DNA of 64,000 bases from assembly GCF_003711205.1 (NCBI RefSeq), contig NZ_CP031013.1, forward strand, positions 1,178,001 through 1,242,000. Reading direction: 5' to 3'. Numbering within the stretch: the first letter of the stretch is position 1; every line of letters starts with the position of its first letter. The translations under genes and the position numbers were made by a program. A model generated the notes under the pieces. The model was not told the origin of the DNA. It made no database searches and saw nothing but the letters and a program-made list of their open reading frames with translations. Shown in pieces: positions 37,655 through 46,299 of this stretch. The DNA is from Polaromonas sp. SP1. GTDB lineage: Bacteria; Pseudomonadota; Gammaproteobacteria; Burkholderiales; Burkholderiaceae_C.

Positions 37655-38037
37655 GCCAGCGCGTGCAAGCCGACGCGGTTGCCGTCCAGGTCAAGAATGT
37701 GCGCAAAGAAACCCATGCCGGGCGGCAGCGCCTGGCGCTGCAGGGCGATCTTGCCGCCGGCCTTCACTGCGCGCGCCAGTGCCGCATCGAGTGAGGGCGA
37801 AGCATCGAGGTAGACCAGTGTGCCGGCGGCGGCGGGTGTGGCGGCCGTGGGCCCTGCGATCAGCGCGCCGCCAACGCCGGCGTCAGCGCCCTCACCTTCC
37901 TGGTAAGGAAACACCGCGCCTTCCGACGGGCCCATGGGCTCGCGGCGCAGCTTGCAGCTCAGCACGGCTTCGTAAAAGGCCTGGGCTTTGTCCAGCTGGG
38001 TGCTGGGGATTTCAAACCAGGTGATGGCGTTTTTCAT
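37651..38037 (-). CDS. VOC/glyoxalase-superfamily protein
   Basis: A 128-residue vicinal-oxygen-chelate protein. The pattern ITWFEIPSTQLDKAQAFYEAVL at the start and GFFAHILDLDGNRVGLHAL at the end is typical of small glyoxalase/bleomycin-resistance-like proteins. Substrate is unknown. It is translationally coupled to the EVE gene. Confidence 0.88.
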   Translation of the reverse strand: MKNAITWFEIPSTQLDKAQAFYEAVLSCKLRREPMGPSEGAVFPYQEGEGADAGVGGALIAGPTAATPAAAGTLVYLDASPSLDAALARAVKAGGKIALQRQALPPGMGFFAHILDLDGNRVGLHALA

Positions 38038-38130
38038 GGAAGGCTCCCTTTGTGTGAAAGAAGCCTTGATGGTGCGGGGAGCCTCCTGACAACGTAGTGT
38101 CAGTAGCCTGGCAGAGCGCTTGGTGGGGGC

Positions 38131-39354
38131 TTAGTTGAGCGAAGCGTCCAGGACTTCCACCCAGTGCCGCACCGGTGTCGCCGTGCCACTTTGCAGATGG
38201 GTGATGCAGCCGATGTTGGCGGAGATGATGGTTTCGGGTGCGGTGGCCTGGAGGTTGCCGAGCTTGCGGTCGCGCAGCTGGTAGGCAATGTCGGGTTGCA
38301 GCACCGAGTAAGTGCCGGCCGAGCCGCAGCACAGGTGCGATTCGCTGGAGGCCAGCTTCACGTCGAATCCCAGCGCATTCATCAGCGTCTCGACCCCGCC
38401 GCGCAGCTGCTGGCCGTGCTGCAGCGTGCACGGCGGATGGAACACCATCGCCCCGGCCTGCGCCTTGACTTTGCCCTGCAATTCGCCGACCAGCTCGGGC
38501 ATCAACTCGCTCAAGTCGCGTGTGAGTTCGCTGATGCGCGCGGCCTTGGCCGCATAGGCCGGGTCGTCTTTCAGGATGTGGCCGTAGTCCTTGACGGTGA
38601 CGCCGCAGCCCGATGCATTCATGACGATGGCCTCCACACCTTCGCCTTGCACATGCGGCCACCACGCGTCGATGTTGCGGCGCATCTCGGCCTTGCCGCC
38701 GTCCTGGTCGTTGAGGTGGAATTTCACCGCGCCGCAGCAACCAGCCTTGGGCGCGATGACGGTCTGGATGCCTGCGGCGTCCAGCACGCGCGCGGTTGCG
38801 GCGTTGATGTTGGGCATCATCGCCGGCTGCACGCAGCCTTCGAGCATCAGCATCTTGCGGGCATGCGTGCGCTGTGGCCAGGCGCCTGCCGCCTGTTTGG
38901 CCGGCACCTTGTTCTGCAGCGCTGAAGGCAGCAAGCCGCGCACGGCCTGGCCGGCTTTCATCGCAGGCGCAAACAGCGGCGACGGCAGGCCTTCCTTGAG
39001 CGCCCAGCGCAGGGCCTTTTCACCGGCCGGGCGCGGCACGCGCTCGTCAACCAGCTTGCGGCCGATGTCGACCAGGTGGCCGTATTCGACGCCGCTGGGG
39101 CAGGTGCTTTCGCAGTTGCGGCAGGTGAGGCACCGGTCCAGGTGCATCTGCGTCTTGCGTGTGGGCGCTTCGCCTTCGAGTACCTGCTTGATGAGGTAGA
39201 TGCGGCCGCGCGGGCCGTCAAGCTCGTCGCCCAGCAATTGGTAGGTGGGGCAGGTGGCGGTGCAAAAACCGCAATGCACACACTTGCGCAAAATGGCTTC
39301 GGCCTCGAGGCCGTCGGCGGTGTTTTTGAATTCGGGGGCGAGATGGGTTTGCAT
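38131..39354 (-). CDS. glcF: Glycolate oxidase iron-sulfur subunit
   Basis: GlcF (407 residues) carries two 4Fe-4S clusters (CVHCGFCTATCP and CLTCRNCESTCP) in the N-terminal third and two CCG domains (GCCGAVKFH and CCGSAGTYS) in the C-terminal part. With GlcD and GlcE it oxidises glycolate to glyoxylate and passes electrons to quinone. The ATG at 39354 is chosen because it gives the usual short N-terminus. A DUF1275 gene lies between it and glcE, and glcD is not adjacent. Confidence 0.93.
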   Translation of the reverse strand: MQTHLAPEFKNTADGLEAEAILRKCVHCGFCTATCPTYQLLGDELDGPRGRIYLIKQVLEGEAPTRKTQMHLDRCLTCRNCESTCPSGVEYGHLVDIGRKLVDERVPRPAGEKALRWALKEGLPSPLFAPAMKAGQAVRGLLPSALQNKVPAKQAAGAWPQRTHARKMLMLEGCVQPAMMPNINAATARVLDAAGIQTVIAPKAGCCGAVKFHLNDQDGGKAEMRRNIDAWWPHVQGEGVEAIVMNASGCGVTVKDYGHILKDDPAYAAKAARISELTRDLSELMPELVGELQGKVKAQAGAMVFHPPCTLQHGQQLRGGVETLMNALGFDVKLASSESHLCCGSAGTYSVLQPDIAYQLRDRKLGNLQATAPETIISANIGCITHLQSGTATPVRHWVEVLDASLN

Positions 39355-39358
39355 GGTG

Positions 39359-40135
39359 TCAGGGCGCGTCTTTGAATGCCAGGGCGAGTGCCTTGCGCCG
39401 GGCGGCGCGGCGGAAATCCGCAAACAGGGGCGGCAGCGACAAGGCCAGCAGCATCAGCGCCAGCGGCACCACCCAGATAAAACCGATGTACTTGAACCCG
39501 GCCGCGCCCACCAGGCCGCCCGCGACAAACATCGCCAGCAAGGTGCCGAACAGCCGCAGCTTGATGCGGTTGGCCCGCACACGCGATTCGGGTGGGCTGG
39601 CCGTGCGGTTCCAGTAAAACATCTTGCCGAGTTCAATGCCCAGGTCGGTGATGACGCCTGTCATGTGGGTGGTGCGGATTTGTGAGGAAGATATCTTGCT
39701 GACCAGCGCGTTTTGCAGGCCCATGGTGAAGGCCAGCACCAACACCGTCAGCGGCACGGCGAACGGGGTCTGGCGGCCCAGCGTTGCGCCCAGCAGCCCG
39801 AACACCAGCATCAACGCGGCCTCCAGCAGCAAGGGCAGCGCGTATTCGCTGCGCAGATGATGCTGTCGCGCCCAGTTCACCAGCACGGCCGTCACCGCGG
39901 CGCCGGTGGTGAAAGCCAGCAGTGCGCCGACGGCGCCCAGCACCAGCGTCATGTTGCCCAGCACCAGGTTGTCGGCCAGCATGGAGGCAAACCCCGTCAT
40001 GTGGGAGGTGTACATGCCGACCACCAGAATGCCGCCCGCGTTGATGGCACCGGCGTTGAAGGCCAGCAAACCGCCGAGGAGCCGGTTCATATACGGCGTG
40101 CGGTGTTGCCCGGTGAGGTGGCGAAGGCGGCGCAT
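39359..40135 (-). CDS. DUF1275 (YoaK-type) membrane protein
   Basis: A 258-residue inner-membrane protein with about six segments and the family block AGGILVVGMYTSHMTGFASMLADNL. DUF1275 proteins have no established function. It is inserted between glcE (8-base gap) and glcF (4-base gap), so it is surely co-transcribed with them. It could be linked to glycolate or glyoxylate handling, but that is inference from position only. Confidence 0.85.
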   Translation of the reverse strand: MRRLRHLTGQHRTPYMNRLLGGLLAFNAGAINAGGILVVGMYTSHMTGFASMLADNLVLGNMTLVLGAVGALLAFTTGAAVTAVLVNWARQHHLRSEYALPLLLEAALMLVFGLLGATLGRQTPFAVPLTVLVLAFTMGLQNALVSKISSSQIRTTHMTGVITDLGIELGKMFYWNRTASPPESRVRANRIKLRLFGTLLAMFVAGGLVGAAGFKYIGFIWVVPLALMLLALSLPPLFADFRRAARRKALALAFKDAP

Positions 40136-40143
40136 GGTTTGCC

Positions 40144-41232
40144 CTACCAGCCCGCGTACATGCGGCCTGGGTTGAACACGCCCGCCGGGTCAAACTGCTT
40201 TTTGAGTTCGCGGTGGATGCGGTCCAGCGGGGGCTTGAGCGCGGAAAACACCGGAACGGATTTGGTTGCCGAGCGAAACAGCGTGGCGTGGCCCGAGGCT
40301 TGTGCCGCCGCTTCACGGATGAGCGCCGCATCGCCATCAGGCCGTTTGACCCAGCGCTGCGCACCGCCCCACTCCACCAGCGTCTCGCCCAGGTTGAGCG
40401 GCGGCGCGGTGTCGGGCACGCTGAGCCGCCAGAGCGACTCGTCACCTTGCAGCGCAAAGAAGGGCTGGGCCTGCTCGCGCAACGCTGCCCAGTGACGGGC
40501 TGCGTCGCTGTCCAGAATTTCCCCGCCCATGGATTTTTGCGCGGCGGCCACAGCGGCTTTCGCGCCGCGCAGGCGAACATACAAACGGCCTTCCCGCCAG
40601 CAAGAGGCGTTCACAGGCAAAGGCATGGCGCCCCAGCGGTTGAGTTGCTGCAGGGCTGCCGCCTCGTCCATCTCAAACACCAGCGTGGCCTCCATGGGAG
40701 CGACGGGCAATACCTTGAGCGAGACTTCCAGCAACACGCCCAGCGTGCCGAGCGAGCCGGCCATCAGGCGCGAGACGTCATAGCCGGCTACGTTCTTCAT
40801 CACCTGACCGCCGAAGACGAGACGCTCGCCCTTGCCGTTGAGCAGCACCACGCCCAGCATGTAGTCGCGCACGGCGCCCACGCTGCTGCGGGCCGGGCCA
40901 TTCAGGCCGCTGGCGACCATGCCACCCACCGTGGCGCGCGCGCCCGCCTCGCCGAAATGCGGCGGCTCAAACGGCAGGCATTGGCCTTGTGCGGCGAGCA
41001 GCGCCTCCAGCTCGGCCAGCGGGGTGCCGGCGCGCACGGTGACGACAAGTTCGCTGGGCTCGTAGCTCACGATGCCGGCATACGCCGCCATGTCGAGCAT
41101 GTCGCCCTGGAGGGCTTGCCCATAGAAGTCTTTGCTGCCGCCGCCGCGTATGCGCAGGGGCGTGCCGGCGGCCGCGGCGCTTTGCACGCGGGCCGCCATG
41201 GAAGCGATCACATCATCAGTCTCTGTAGCCAT
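40144..41232 (-). CDS. glcE: Glycolate oxidase FAD-binding subunit
   Basis: GlcE (362 residues) is an FAD-linked oxidase subunit of the PCMH fold. FAD-binding stretches are TPLRIRGGGSKDFYG and GARATVGGMVASGLNGPARSS, followed by GSLGTLGVLLEVSLKVLP. It is the first gene of the glcE - DUF1275 - glcF operon. The catalytic glcD partner is not immediately upstream, where an SMP-30 lactonase gene lies instead. Confidence 0.92.
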   Translation of the reverse strand: MATETDDVIASMAARVQSAAAAGTPLRIRGGGSKDFYGQALQGDMLDMAAYAGIVSYEPSELVVTVRAGTPLAELEALLAAQGQCLPFEPPHFGEAGARATVGGMVASGLNGPARSSVGAVRDYMLGVVLLNGKGERLVFGGQVMKNVAGYDVSRLMAGSLGTLGVLLEVSLKVLPVAPMEATLVFEMDEAAALQQLNRWGAMPLPVNASCWREGRLYVRLRGAKAAVAAAQKSMGGEILDSDAARHWAALREQAQPFFALQGDESLWRLSVPDTAPPLNLGETLVEWGGAQRWVKRPDGDAALIREAAAQASGHATLFRSATKSVPVFSALKPPLDRIHRELKKQFDPAGVFNPGRMYAGW

Positions 41233-41324
41233 GTGCCCGATGGTACGCGCCCCGCCTTGCCGGGTGTTTGATCTTTTTGCACGCAGCCTGTTCGGTTTTT
41301 TGCAGCGGCCTGCGCCGCAAGCCG

Positions 41325-42251
41325 TCAGTCGATGAAGAAATTGACGGGCAGGCCGGGCACATCGACCTGCATCGAGAACACGCAGCCCGACTCCGGGTAG
41401 GCCGCAAGCTCACCCGCGGGCCGGTTGTAGCGCGCCGTGGTGATGTAAAGCGTTTTCAGGTCGTCGCCGCCAAAGCAGGGCATGGTGGGGCACAGCGCCG
41501 GCACGGGGATGTCGGCCAGCAACTCGCCTGCGGGCGACAGCTTCAGAAGCCGCCCGCCTTCAAACATCGCCACCCAATAGTTGCCCTGAATATCCACCGC
41601 CGCACCGTCGGGCCGCCCGCCGTAGCCGGGCATGCCGAACTGCCAGCCCGCGGGCTTGCCGGGCCACTGGTGGAACACGCGGCGGTTTGTCATGGCGTTG
41701 CTGTCAGGGTCCCAGTTCCAGGCGTTCGTGGTGTGTGTGGGCGTGTCGGTCCAGTACACCGTGGCCGCGTCGGGCGACCAGGCCAGGCCGTTGGCGATGA
41801 TGGCATCGCCCGCCTTGCGCTCCACCACCGGTGCAAGGCTGCTGCGGCAGTCGATGGAAAACAGCTCGGCGAGGGATTTGTCGCGCGGCTCGTACATGGT
41901 GCCGGCCCAGAAGCGCCCGACGGGATCGGCCTTGCCGTCGTTAAAGCGGGTGGTGGCCGTGTCGTGGCCGGCTTTCATCAGGGGCTGCAGCTCGGCGCCC
42001 CACTCGCGGGCGCGGTAAATGCCGTCGCGCAGCGCAATCACCAGCCCGCTACTGTCGCTGCCCGTGCGTGCCGGCGCAATGCTGCCGGGCTCGGACGGCA
42101 TGGCCCAGCTGTCGACCGTGCCCATGAAGACGTTGCAGCGGTGGACCTGCTTGCCCGGAATGTCGACCCAGTAGAGCATGTTCTCGTCGGGATGCCAGAA
42201 CGGCGACTCGCCGAGTTCGCTGGGCTGGGAGACAACGGTTTGCCAGGTCAT
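41325..42251 (-). CDS. SMP-30/gluconolactonase-family protein
   Basis: A 308-residue six-bladed propeller hydrolase. The metal site Glu is in LGESPFWHPDENMLYWVDI; Asn and Asp ligands lie in TTRFNDGKADPVGRFWAGTM and NGLAWSPDAATVYWTDT. The family opens sugar lactones such as gluconolactone. The substrate is unknown, since no sugar dehydrogenase is adjacent. Confidence 0.88.
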   Translation of the reverse strand: MTWQTVVSQPSELGESPFWHPDENMLYWVDIPGKQVHRCNVFMGTVDSWAMPSEPGSIAPARTGSDSSGLVIALRDGIYRAREWGAELQPLMKAGHDTATTRFNDGKADPVGRFWAGTMYEPRDKSLAELFSIDCRSSLAPVVERKAGDAIIANGLAWSPDAATVYWTDTPTHTTNAWNWDPDSNAMTNRRVFHQWPGKPAGWQFGMPGYGGRPDGAAVDIQGNYWVAMFEGGRLLKLSPAGELLADIPVPALCPTMPCFGGDDLKTLYITTARYNRPAGELAAYPESGCVFSMQVDVPGLPVNFFID

Positions 42252-42328
42252 GGAGCTTCCTTGGGATGCTGTGTGGATCAGCGCCCAAGGTTAGCACCGG
42301 CAGCCGCCCGGCGCATCTGTATGCTCGT

Positions 42329-42391
42329 TTGCTATTTTTTTGATAGCTACAAGTCCATGCAGGAATTGGGCTGGAGGCCTTTTTTACTTAT
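42329..42391 (+). repeat. Dispersed about 60-bp repeat, copy H
   Basis: The copy has GCTATTTTTTTGATAGC, CAGGAATTGGGCTGGAGGCC and a T-run. It lies just downstream of the FecR-domain gene stop. Confidence 0.75.
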
Positions 42392-42398
42392 AACTTGG

Positions 42399-44201
42399 CT
42401 ACGGTGTGACGGTGAACGTGCGGGTGACCTGCACGCCGCCGGCGCTGCGGTAGGCCACGGTGAAGGTGGTGGGGCCGGCAAATTCCAGGCGGCCGTTGCC
42501 GGGGTTGGCGGCGGCGCCCTTTTGCACCGGCAGCGACATCAGCACAAAGGTGCCGGGCGTGGTCGCCATCAGCTGCAGGGTTTCCCGGTCGCCGTTGCTG
42601 CCCGCCACCTGCACCGGGGCCATGGGTTGGCCTGCGCGTGCGGAATCAGTGACGGTAAAACTCACCGGCAAAATCGACGGCGATGCAGTGCACGCGGCCG
42701 AAGGTGAAATAGTGACGGTGGTGTTGCAGGTCAGGTTGGCGCTGACGCTAGAGGGCCCCGCGCTGCCGGAGGCCGGAATCACGGTGCTCAGGTTCACAAC
42801 GCTTCCTGGCGTGCCGGAGAAAGTCGCCGACCCTACGCCAAGCGCGGTCACCGGCGTGGCGGCTCCTGGTGCTATGCAGGAGGTCACGACCGCAGGCGGC
42901 GACAAAATGGTCGCAGGCGGGAACGCCGGGTGGGTGAAGTTGCACGAACCGTTACCGGCCGGCGCGCAATTGTTGGTGACGAACAAGGTGTAGGGCTTGT
43001 TGGCCGATACGCTGGCCGAGCCCGTGACGAGGCACGTGCCGGGCACACCGGCATAGCTGATGGACGCCGGGGAAACCTGCAGGCCGGGCGGCGTGCCGGC
43101 CGATGTGCGGAAGGGGTTGTCGCCGTTAAAGCCGCTGATGCGCCACTGCCCGTTCTGGCCGGCGCCCAGGCCCGAGATCAGCACCGAGGCGCGTCCGCGC
43201 TCCAGCTGCGGCTGAAAGTTGGCCAGGTCGATGAAGCGCTTTTCCCAGGCGAAGTCGATGACGGACACATCGGGGCCGCATTGCATCTGCCGGTCCAGCA
43301 CGCGGATCTGCGTCTGCTTTTGCACGTTGGCGTCGCGCATGATGTCGTTGATCAGCACGCTGTAACCGATGAGGGCCGGGTCCAGCCGCTGCTGGATCAG
43401 CGCCACATTGCCTTGTTCATAAGCGCGCAGGAAATCGTCGAGCGCACGCTGCGCCGGGGAATTGGGCGTGCACTGTGCGGAGATGGCCGGGTTGCCCTGG
43501 CTGCTGGTGCCGCCCGAGCGCTGGTTTTGCTCCTGGCGTGCGCGCAGGCGTGTGGCCTGGTTGCCCTGCGCCTCCTGCTTGAGCGTGTCGATGGCGGCGT
43601 CGCTGGCGCGCGCCGGGTAGAGCGCGGCCGGGGCCTGCGCCAGCAACTGGGGAAGCTGGTCACGCGCACCGGCGCGGCCTGTTTGCCCCGACTGCAGGAA
43701 GACGCTGCCGCTGGCGGTCTCCAGCGCGGTTTCGCCGCTGTAGACGCGGTCGTAGGTGCCGGCCTCGGCGCCCTCTTCGGCGATCACGGTTTCATGGTCG
43801 GTGCCGCGTATGCCGACGGTCGCAGTCGGTGTGATGACCTGGTAGTTGCGCGGCGAGGTCTTGCCGATCCAGCCGGTGATGGAGCGCAGCGCGCCGCGCA
43901 GCAGGTGCAGGCTGACGGTGTCCTTGTCGGTTCCGCTGATCTGGTACTTCTCAATCTTCACCCGCGACAGCGGCCGCACGGCCAGCACGCCCGAGTCGTC
44001 GGTCAGCAATATCACTTCGCCGGCAGCGCCGGTGGCGACGGTCTCGCCTTCAATCACGCGCTCGCCCTTGTTGGCGGTGCGCGGCTGGCCGTCGCGGTTG
44101 ATGATGCTGGCTTCGCCGCTGACGGTGTCGATGTTGCCCGCCGCCCAGGCGCCGGCGCACAGCCCCATCGCCAGTGCCAATACAAGTGTGTGGAGTTTCA
44201 T
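42399..44201 (-). CDS. FecR-domain exported protein
   Basis: A 600-residue exported protein. Signal peptide (LVLALAMGLCAGAWA), then a FecR domain (about 28-165) with GERVIEGETVATGAAGEVIL and YQVITPTATVGIRGTDHE. A middle region of about 100 residues is Gln/Arg-rich, with RLRARQEQNQRSGG. A nuclear-transport-factor-like segment follows (about 250-370). The C-terminal region (about 375-600) is rich in Ser/Thr/Pro with several Cys and looks like repeated beta-sandwich modules. FecR domains of this type occur in surface proteins rather than in the classical iron anti-sigma factor. It is the last gene of a three-gene envelope cluster. Confidence 0.75.
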   Translation of the reverse strand: MKLHTLVLALAMGLCAGAWAAGNIDTVSGEASIINRDGQPRTANKGERVIEGETVATGAAGEVILLTDDSGVLAVRPLSRVKIEKYQISGTDKDTVSLHLLRGALRSITGWIGKTSPRNYQVITPTATVGIRGTDHETVIAEEGAEAGTYDRVYSGETALETASGSVFLQSGQTGRAGARDQLPQLLAQAPAALYPARASDAAIDTLKQEAQGNQATRLRARQEQNQRSGGTSSQGNPAISAQCTPNSPAQRALDDFLRAYEQGNVALIQQRLDPALIGYSVLINDIMRDANVQKQTQIRVLDRQMQCGPDVSVIDFAWEKRFIDLANFQPQLERGRASVLISGLGAGQNGQWRISGFNGDNPFRTSAGTPPGLQVSPASISYAGVPGTCLVTGSASVSANKPYTLFVTNNCAPAGNGSCNFTHPAFPPATILSPPAVVTSCIAPGAATPVTALGVGSATFSGTPGSVVNLSTVIPASGSAGPSSVSANLTCNTTVTISPSAACTASPSILPVSFTVTDSARAGQPMAPVQVAGSNGDRETLQLMATTPGTFVLMSLPVQKGAAANPGNGRLEFAGPTTFTVAYRSAGGVQVTRTFTVTP

Positions 44202-44272
44202 GGTCAATTGCCTGTGCTGTGAGCGCATGGGGGTTGTCTCAGTGTGAACGGATTGTCGATGACTGCGCGGGC

Positions 44273-46180
44273 TCACCATTGGTAAGTCCCCTGCATGCCG
44301 ACGACACGTTCATCGGCCTGGAACAGCACGTCGCCGTGGTTGCGGTAGTTCAGGCGGGCATAGGTCTTGAGCGACCACTGCCGGCTGAGCGTGTAGGCCC
44401 AGTCCAGCGTCAGGCTGCGGGTGACCAGTGTGGGCATGCCGGCCAGGGGCTGGGTGGTGCTGAGCCGCTGCACGCCTGCCGACAGGATGCCGTAGTGCTG
44501 GGTCTGCCAGTTGAAGTTCAGGCCGACGGCGCGGTTGCGCACCTCGGTGCCGGCGGCCAGCAGCCGCTGGTTTTGGCCGGAGGCAAACAGCTGCGTGGAC
44601 AGCGTCCAGCGCGGCACGCCTTCCACCGTTTCGCTGTCGCTGAAAAAGCGGCCCAGCCCGAGCTGCCACTGGCGCGATTCGCTGTCGGACTGCGGCGTGG
44701 CCGGGCTGCGCGAACGCCCTGTGCCGGTGCCGAGCTGCGCGTTCCACTCGCCGAAGGCATAAGAGGCGCTGTACAGCGTCTGGTCGTTGTGGGTCTTGTT
44801 GCCGAATCCGTCCTTGCCGGTGTTGCGTGTGTCCGAAAGGCTCAGCATCAGGCCCGGTAACGCCGCAACGTTGTAGCTGAGCCGGTTGGTCAGGCTGTCG
44901 AGCTCGTTGCTGGCCGCCGGGAAAAACGCGGTGGCGGCCAGCCTTGTCAGCGCATGGCGCAGGTCGCTGCTCCAGGTGAGTTCGGGCGAAATCAGCCAGT
45001 CACCGCCCGCATACCACTCGCGCACGCCGGGCGCCACCGTCTGCGCCAGCGAGGCAAAGCCGGTAGAAAGGTCGTGATAGCCGGCGCGCACGCCCAGGCT
45101 GTCCCAGCGATAGCTGGTGTCGGCAGTGAAGGCATTGCCCGAGCCCGTGGTGGCGGGGCCCGCCACGCCGGCGACGGGCCCGAAGCCGGGACCGCCCAGG
45201 CTCACGTCTTGCTGGCTGCTGCGCGCGGCTTCCACTGAAAGCTGGCCGCGTTGCGTCAGGTACTTGCCGCCCAGGCTAGCCGCAGTGCCGCCCAGCGCGG
45301 TAGAGCCCTGCGGCAACGAAGCTGAGCCGGTGCGGTCGCGCCAGCCCTGCAAGGTGACAAAGCCGCTGAGCTCTTCGTCGTATTGAAGCTCGGCCTTGCC
45401 GCCATAAACGTCGCGGGAGTAGCGGGTACGCGCGGCAAAGCCGTCCAGCGGCCGGATGCTGAGCAGAGACTCCCAGGTCTCGGTCACGGTGCCGGCAAAA
45501 CCGGTGAAGGTGAGGCTGCCGGTTTGCCGCGCTGCCAGCAGGCCGCGCAGGCCGAGGTTGCTGCTCAGGCCCGAAAAGCCGGCCACCACGTCGCCCACGG
45601 CAATCTGGTAGCCCGGGCCGGCGCGCCCGCCCTGGAATGAATTGATCTGCGTGTCGTAGCGCGGCATGACGCCGCGGTCATTGCCCTGCGTGAGCACGCC
45701 CTGCAGGTAGGTCACATCGCCTTCCTCGGTGGTGCTTCGCACGTCGCCTTGAAAAGTGGCCCGGCCGAAGGTGCCCCTGGACAGCGGGCTGAGCGCCGGG
45801 TTGCCGCCGGGAATGCTGGCACTGTTGTGGTACACGTCGACCGTCATCGCGCCGTGAAACTCCAGCTGGCCCTCCCCGTTCACCCACACGGCCTGGCCCG
45901 TCTGCTGCTGCCACGCCTGCAGGACCTGCGCATTGGCGCCGGGCTCGACCGGCAAGGCGGAGGACGAAGCAGGCGGCAACTCGTTGGACGGCGCCGGCGC
46001 GGTGCCCGCCGTGACCGGCTGCGGCTCAGTCAGCTGAATGCCCTGGCTGCTCCGGCTGACTTCAGCCGGCAGCTGGACGCCGTCCGTCGCCGCCTGCGCC
46101 CAGCACTGGCTGACCGCCAAGGTCAGCAACGCGGGCACAAACGGCCCGGCCTTCTTCAACGTCCATGGTTTCCGATGCAC
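44273..46180 (-). CDS. Predicted outer-membrane beta-barrel protein
   Basis: A 635-residue protein with a signal peptide (FVPALLTLAVSQCWAQ) and a Pro/Ala-rich linker (about 30-85). A long region of alternating polar/hydrophobic strands follows, rich in Gly, Ser, Thr and aromatics and ending in the aromatic C-terminus GMQGTYQW, as expected for a BamA substrate. Sequence features do not match a porin or TonB receptor that I recognise. It lies between the 1046-residue protein and the FecR protein on the same strand, 71 bases before the latter. A role as a surface anchor or exporter for its neighbours is inference. Confidence 0.6.
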   Translation of the reverse strand: MHRKPWTLKKAGPFVPALLTLAVSQCWAQAATDGVQLPAEVSRSSQGIQLTEPQPVTAGTAPAPSNELPPASSSALPVEPGANAQVLQAWQQQTGQAVWVNGEGQLEFHGAMTVDVYHNSASIPGGNPALSPLSRGTFGRATFQGDVRSTTEEGDVTYLQGVLTQGNDRGVMPRYDTQINSFQGGRAGPGYQIAVGDVVAGFSGLSSNLGLRGLLAARQTGSLTFTGFAGTVTETWESLLSIRPLDGFAARTRYSRDVYGGKAELQYDEELSGFVTLQGWRDRTGSASLPQGSTALGGTAASLGGKYLTQRGQLSVEAARSSQQDVSLGGPGFGPVAGVAGPATTGSGNAFTADTSYRWDSLGVRAGYHDLSTGFASLAQTVAPGVREWYAGGDWLISPELTWSSDLRHALTRLAATAFFPAASNELDSLTNRLSYNVAALPGLMLSLSDTRNTGKDGFGNKTHNDQTLYSASYAFGEWNAQLGTGTGRSRSPATPQSDSESRQWQLGLGRFFSDSETVEGVPRWTLSTQLFASGQNQRLLAAGTEVRNRAVGLNFNWQTQHYGILSAGVQRLSTTQPLAGMPTLVTRSLTLDWAYTLSRQWSLKTYARLNYRNHGDVLFQADERVVGMQGTYQW

Positions 46181-46221
46181 ATCCAGCTCCTCTTTATGTC
46201 AGCACTGCGGCTGACCCCTCA

Positions 46222-46270
46222 TTGCCTACTCTTGTTGCCTGCTCTTGTTGCCTGCTCTTGTTGGCTGCTG
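46222..46270. repeat. 13-base tandem repeat
   Basis: Three consecutive units of TTGCCTGCTCTTG (the first with one change, TTGCCTACTCTTG) occupy 46222-46260, and a degenerate fourth starts at 46261. They lie in the 119-base gap between the 1046-residue protein gene and the barrel gene. Repeat number could vary between strains and affect the leader of the barrel gene. Confidence 0.75.
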
Positions 46271-46299
46271 CCAGCCCAATTTCTTTCACAACGCTGCCG

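Noticed and set aside
42399..44201. FecR as an iron-uptake anti-sigma regulator
   Set aside because: The protein has a signal peptide rather than a cytoplasmic anti-sigma tail, and no FecI sigma factor or TonB receptor is adjacent.
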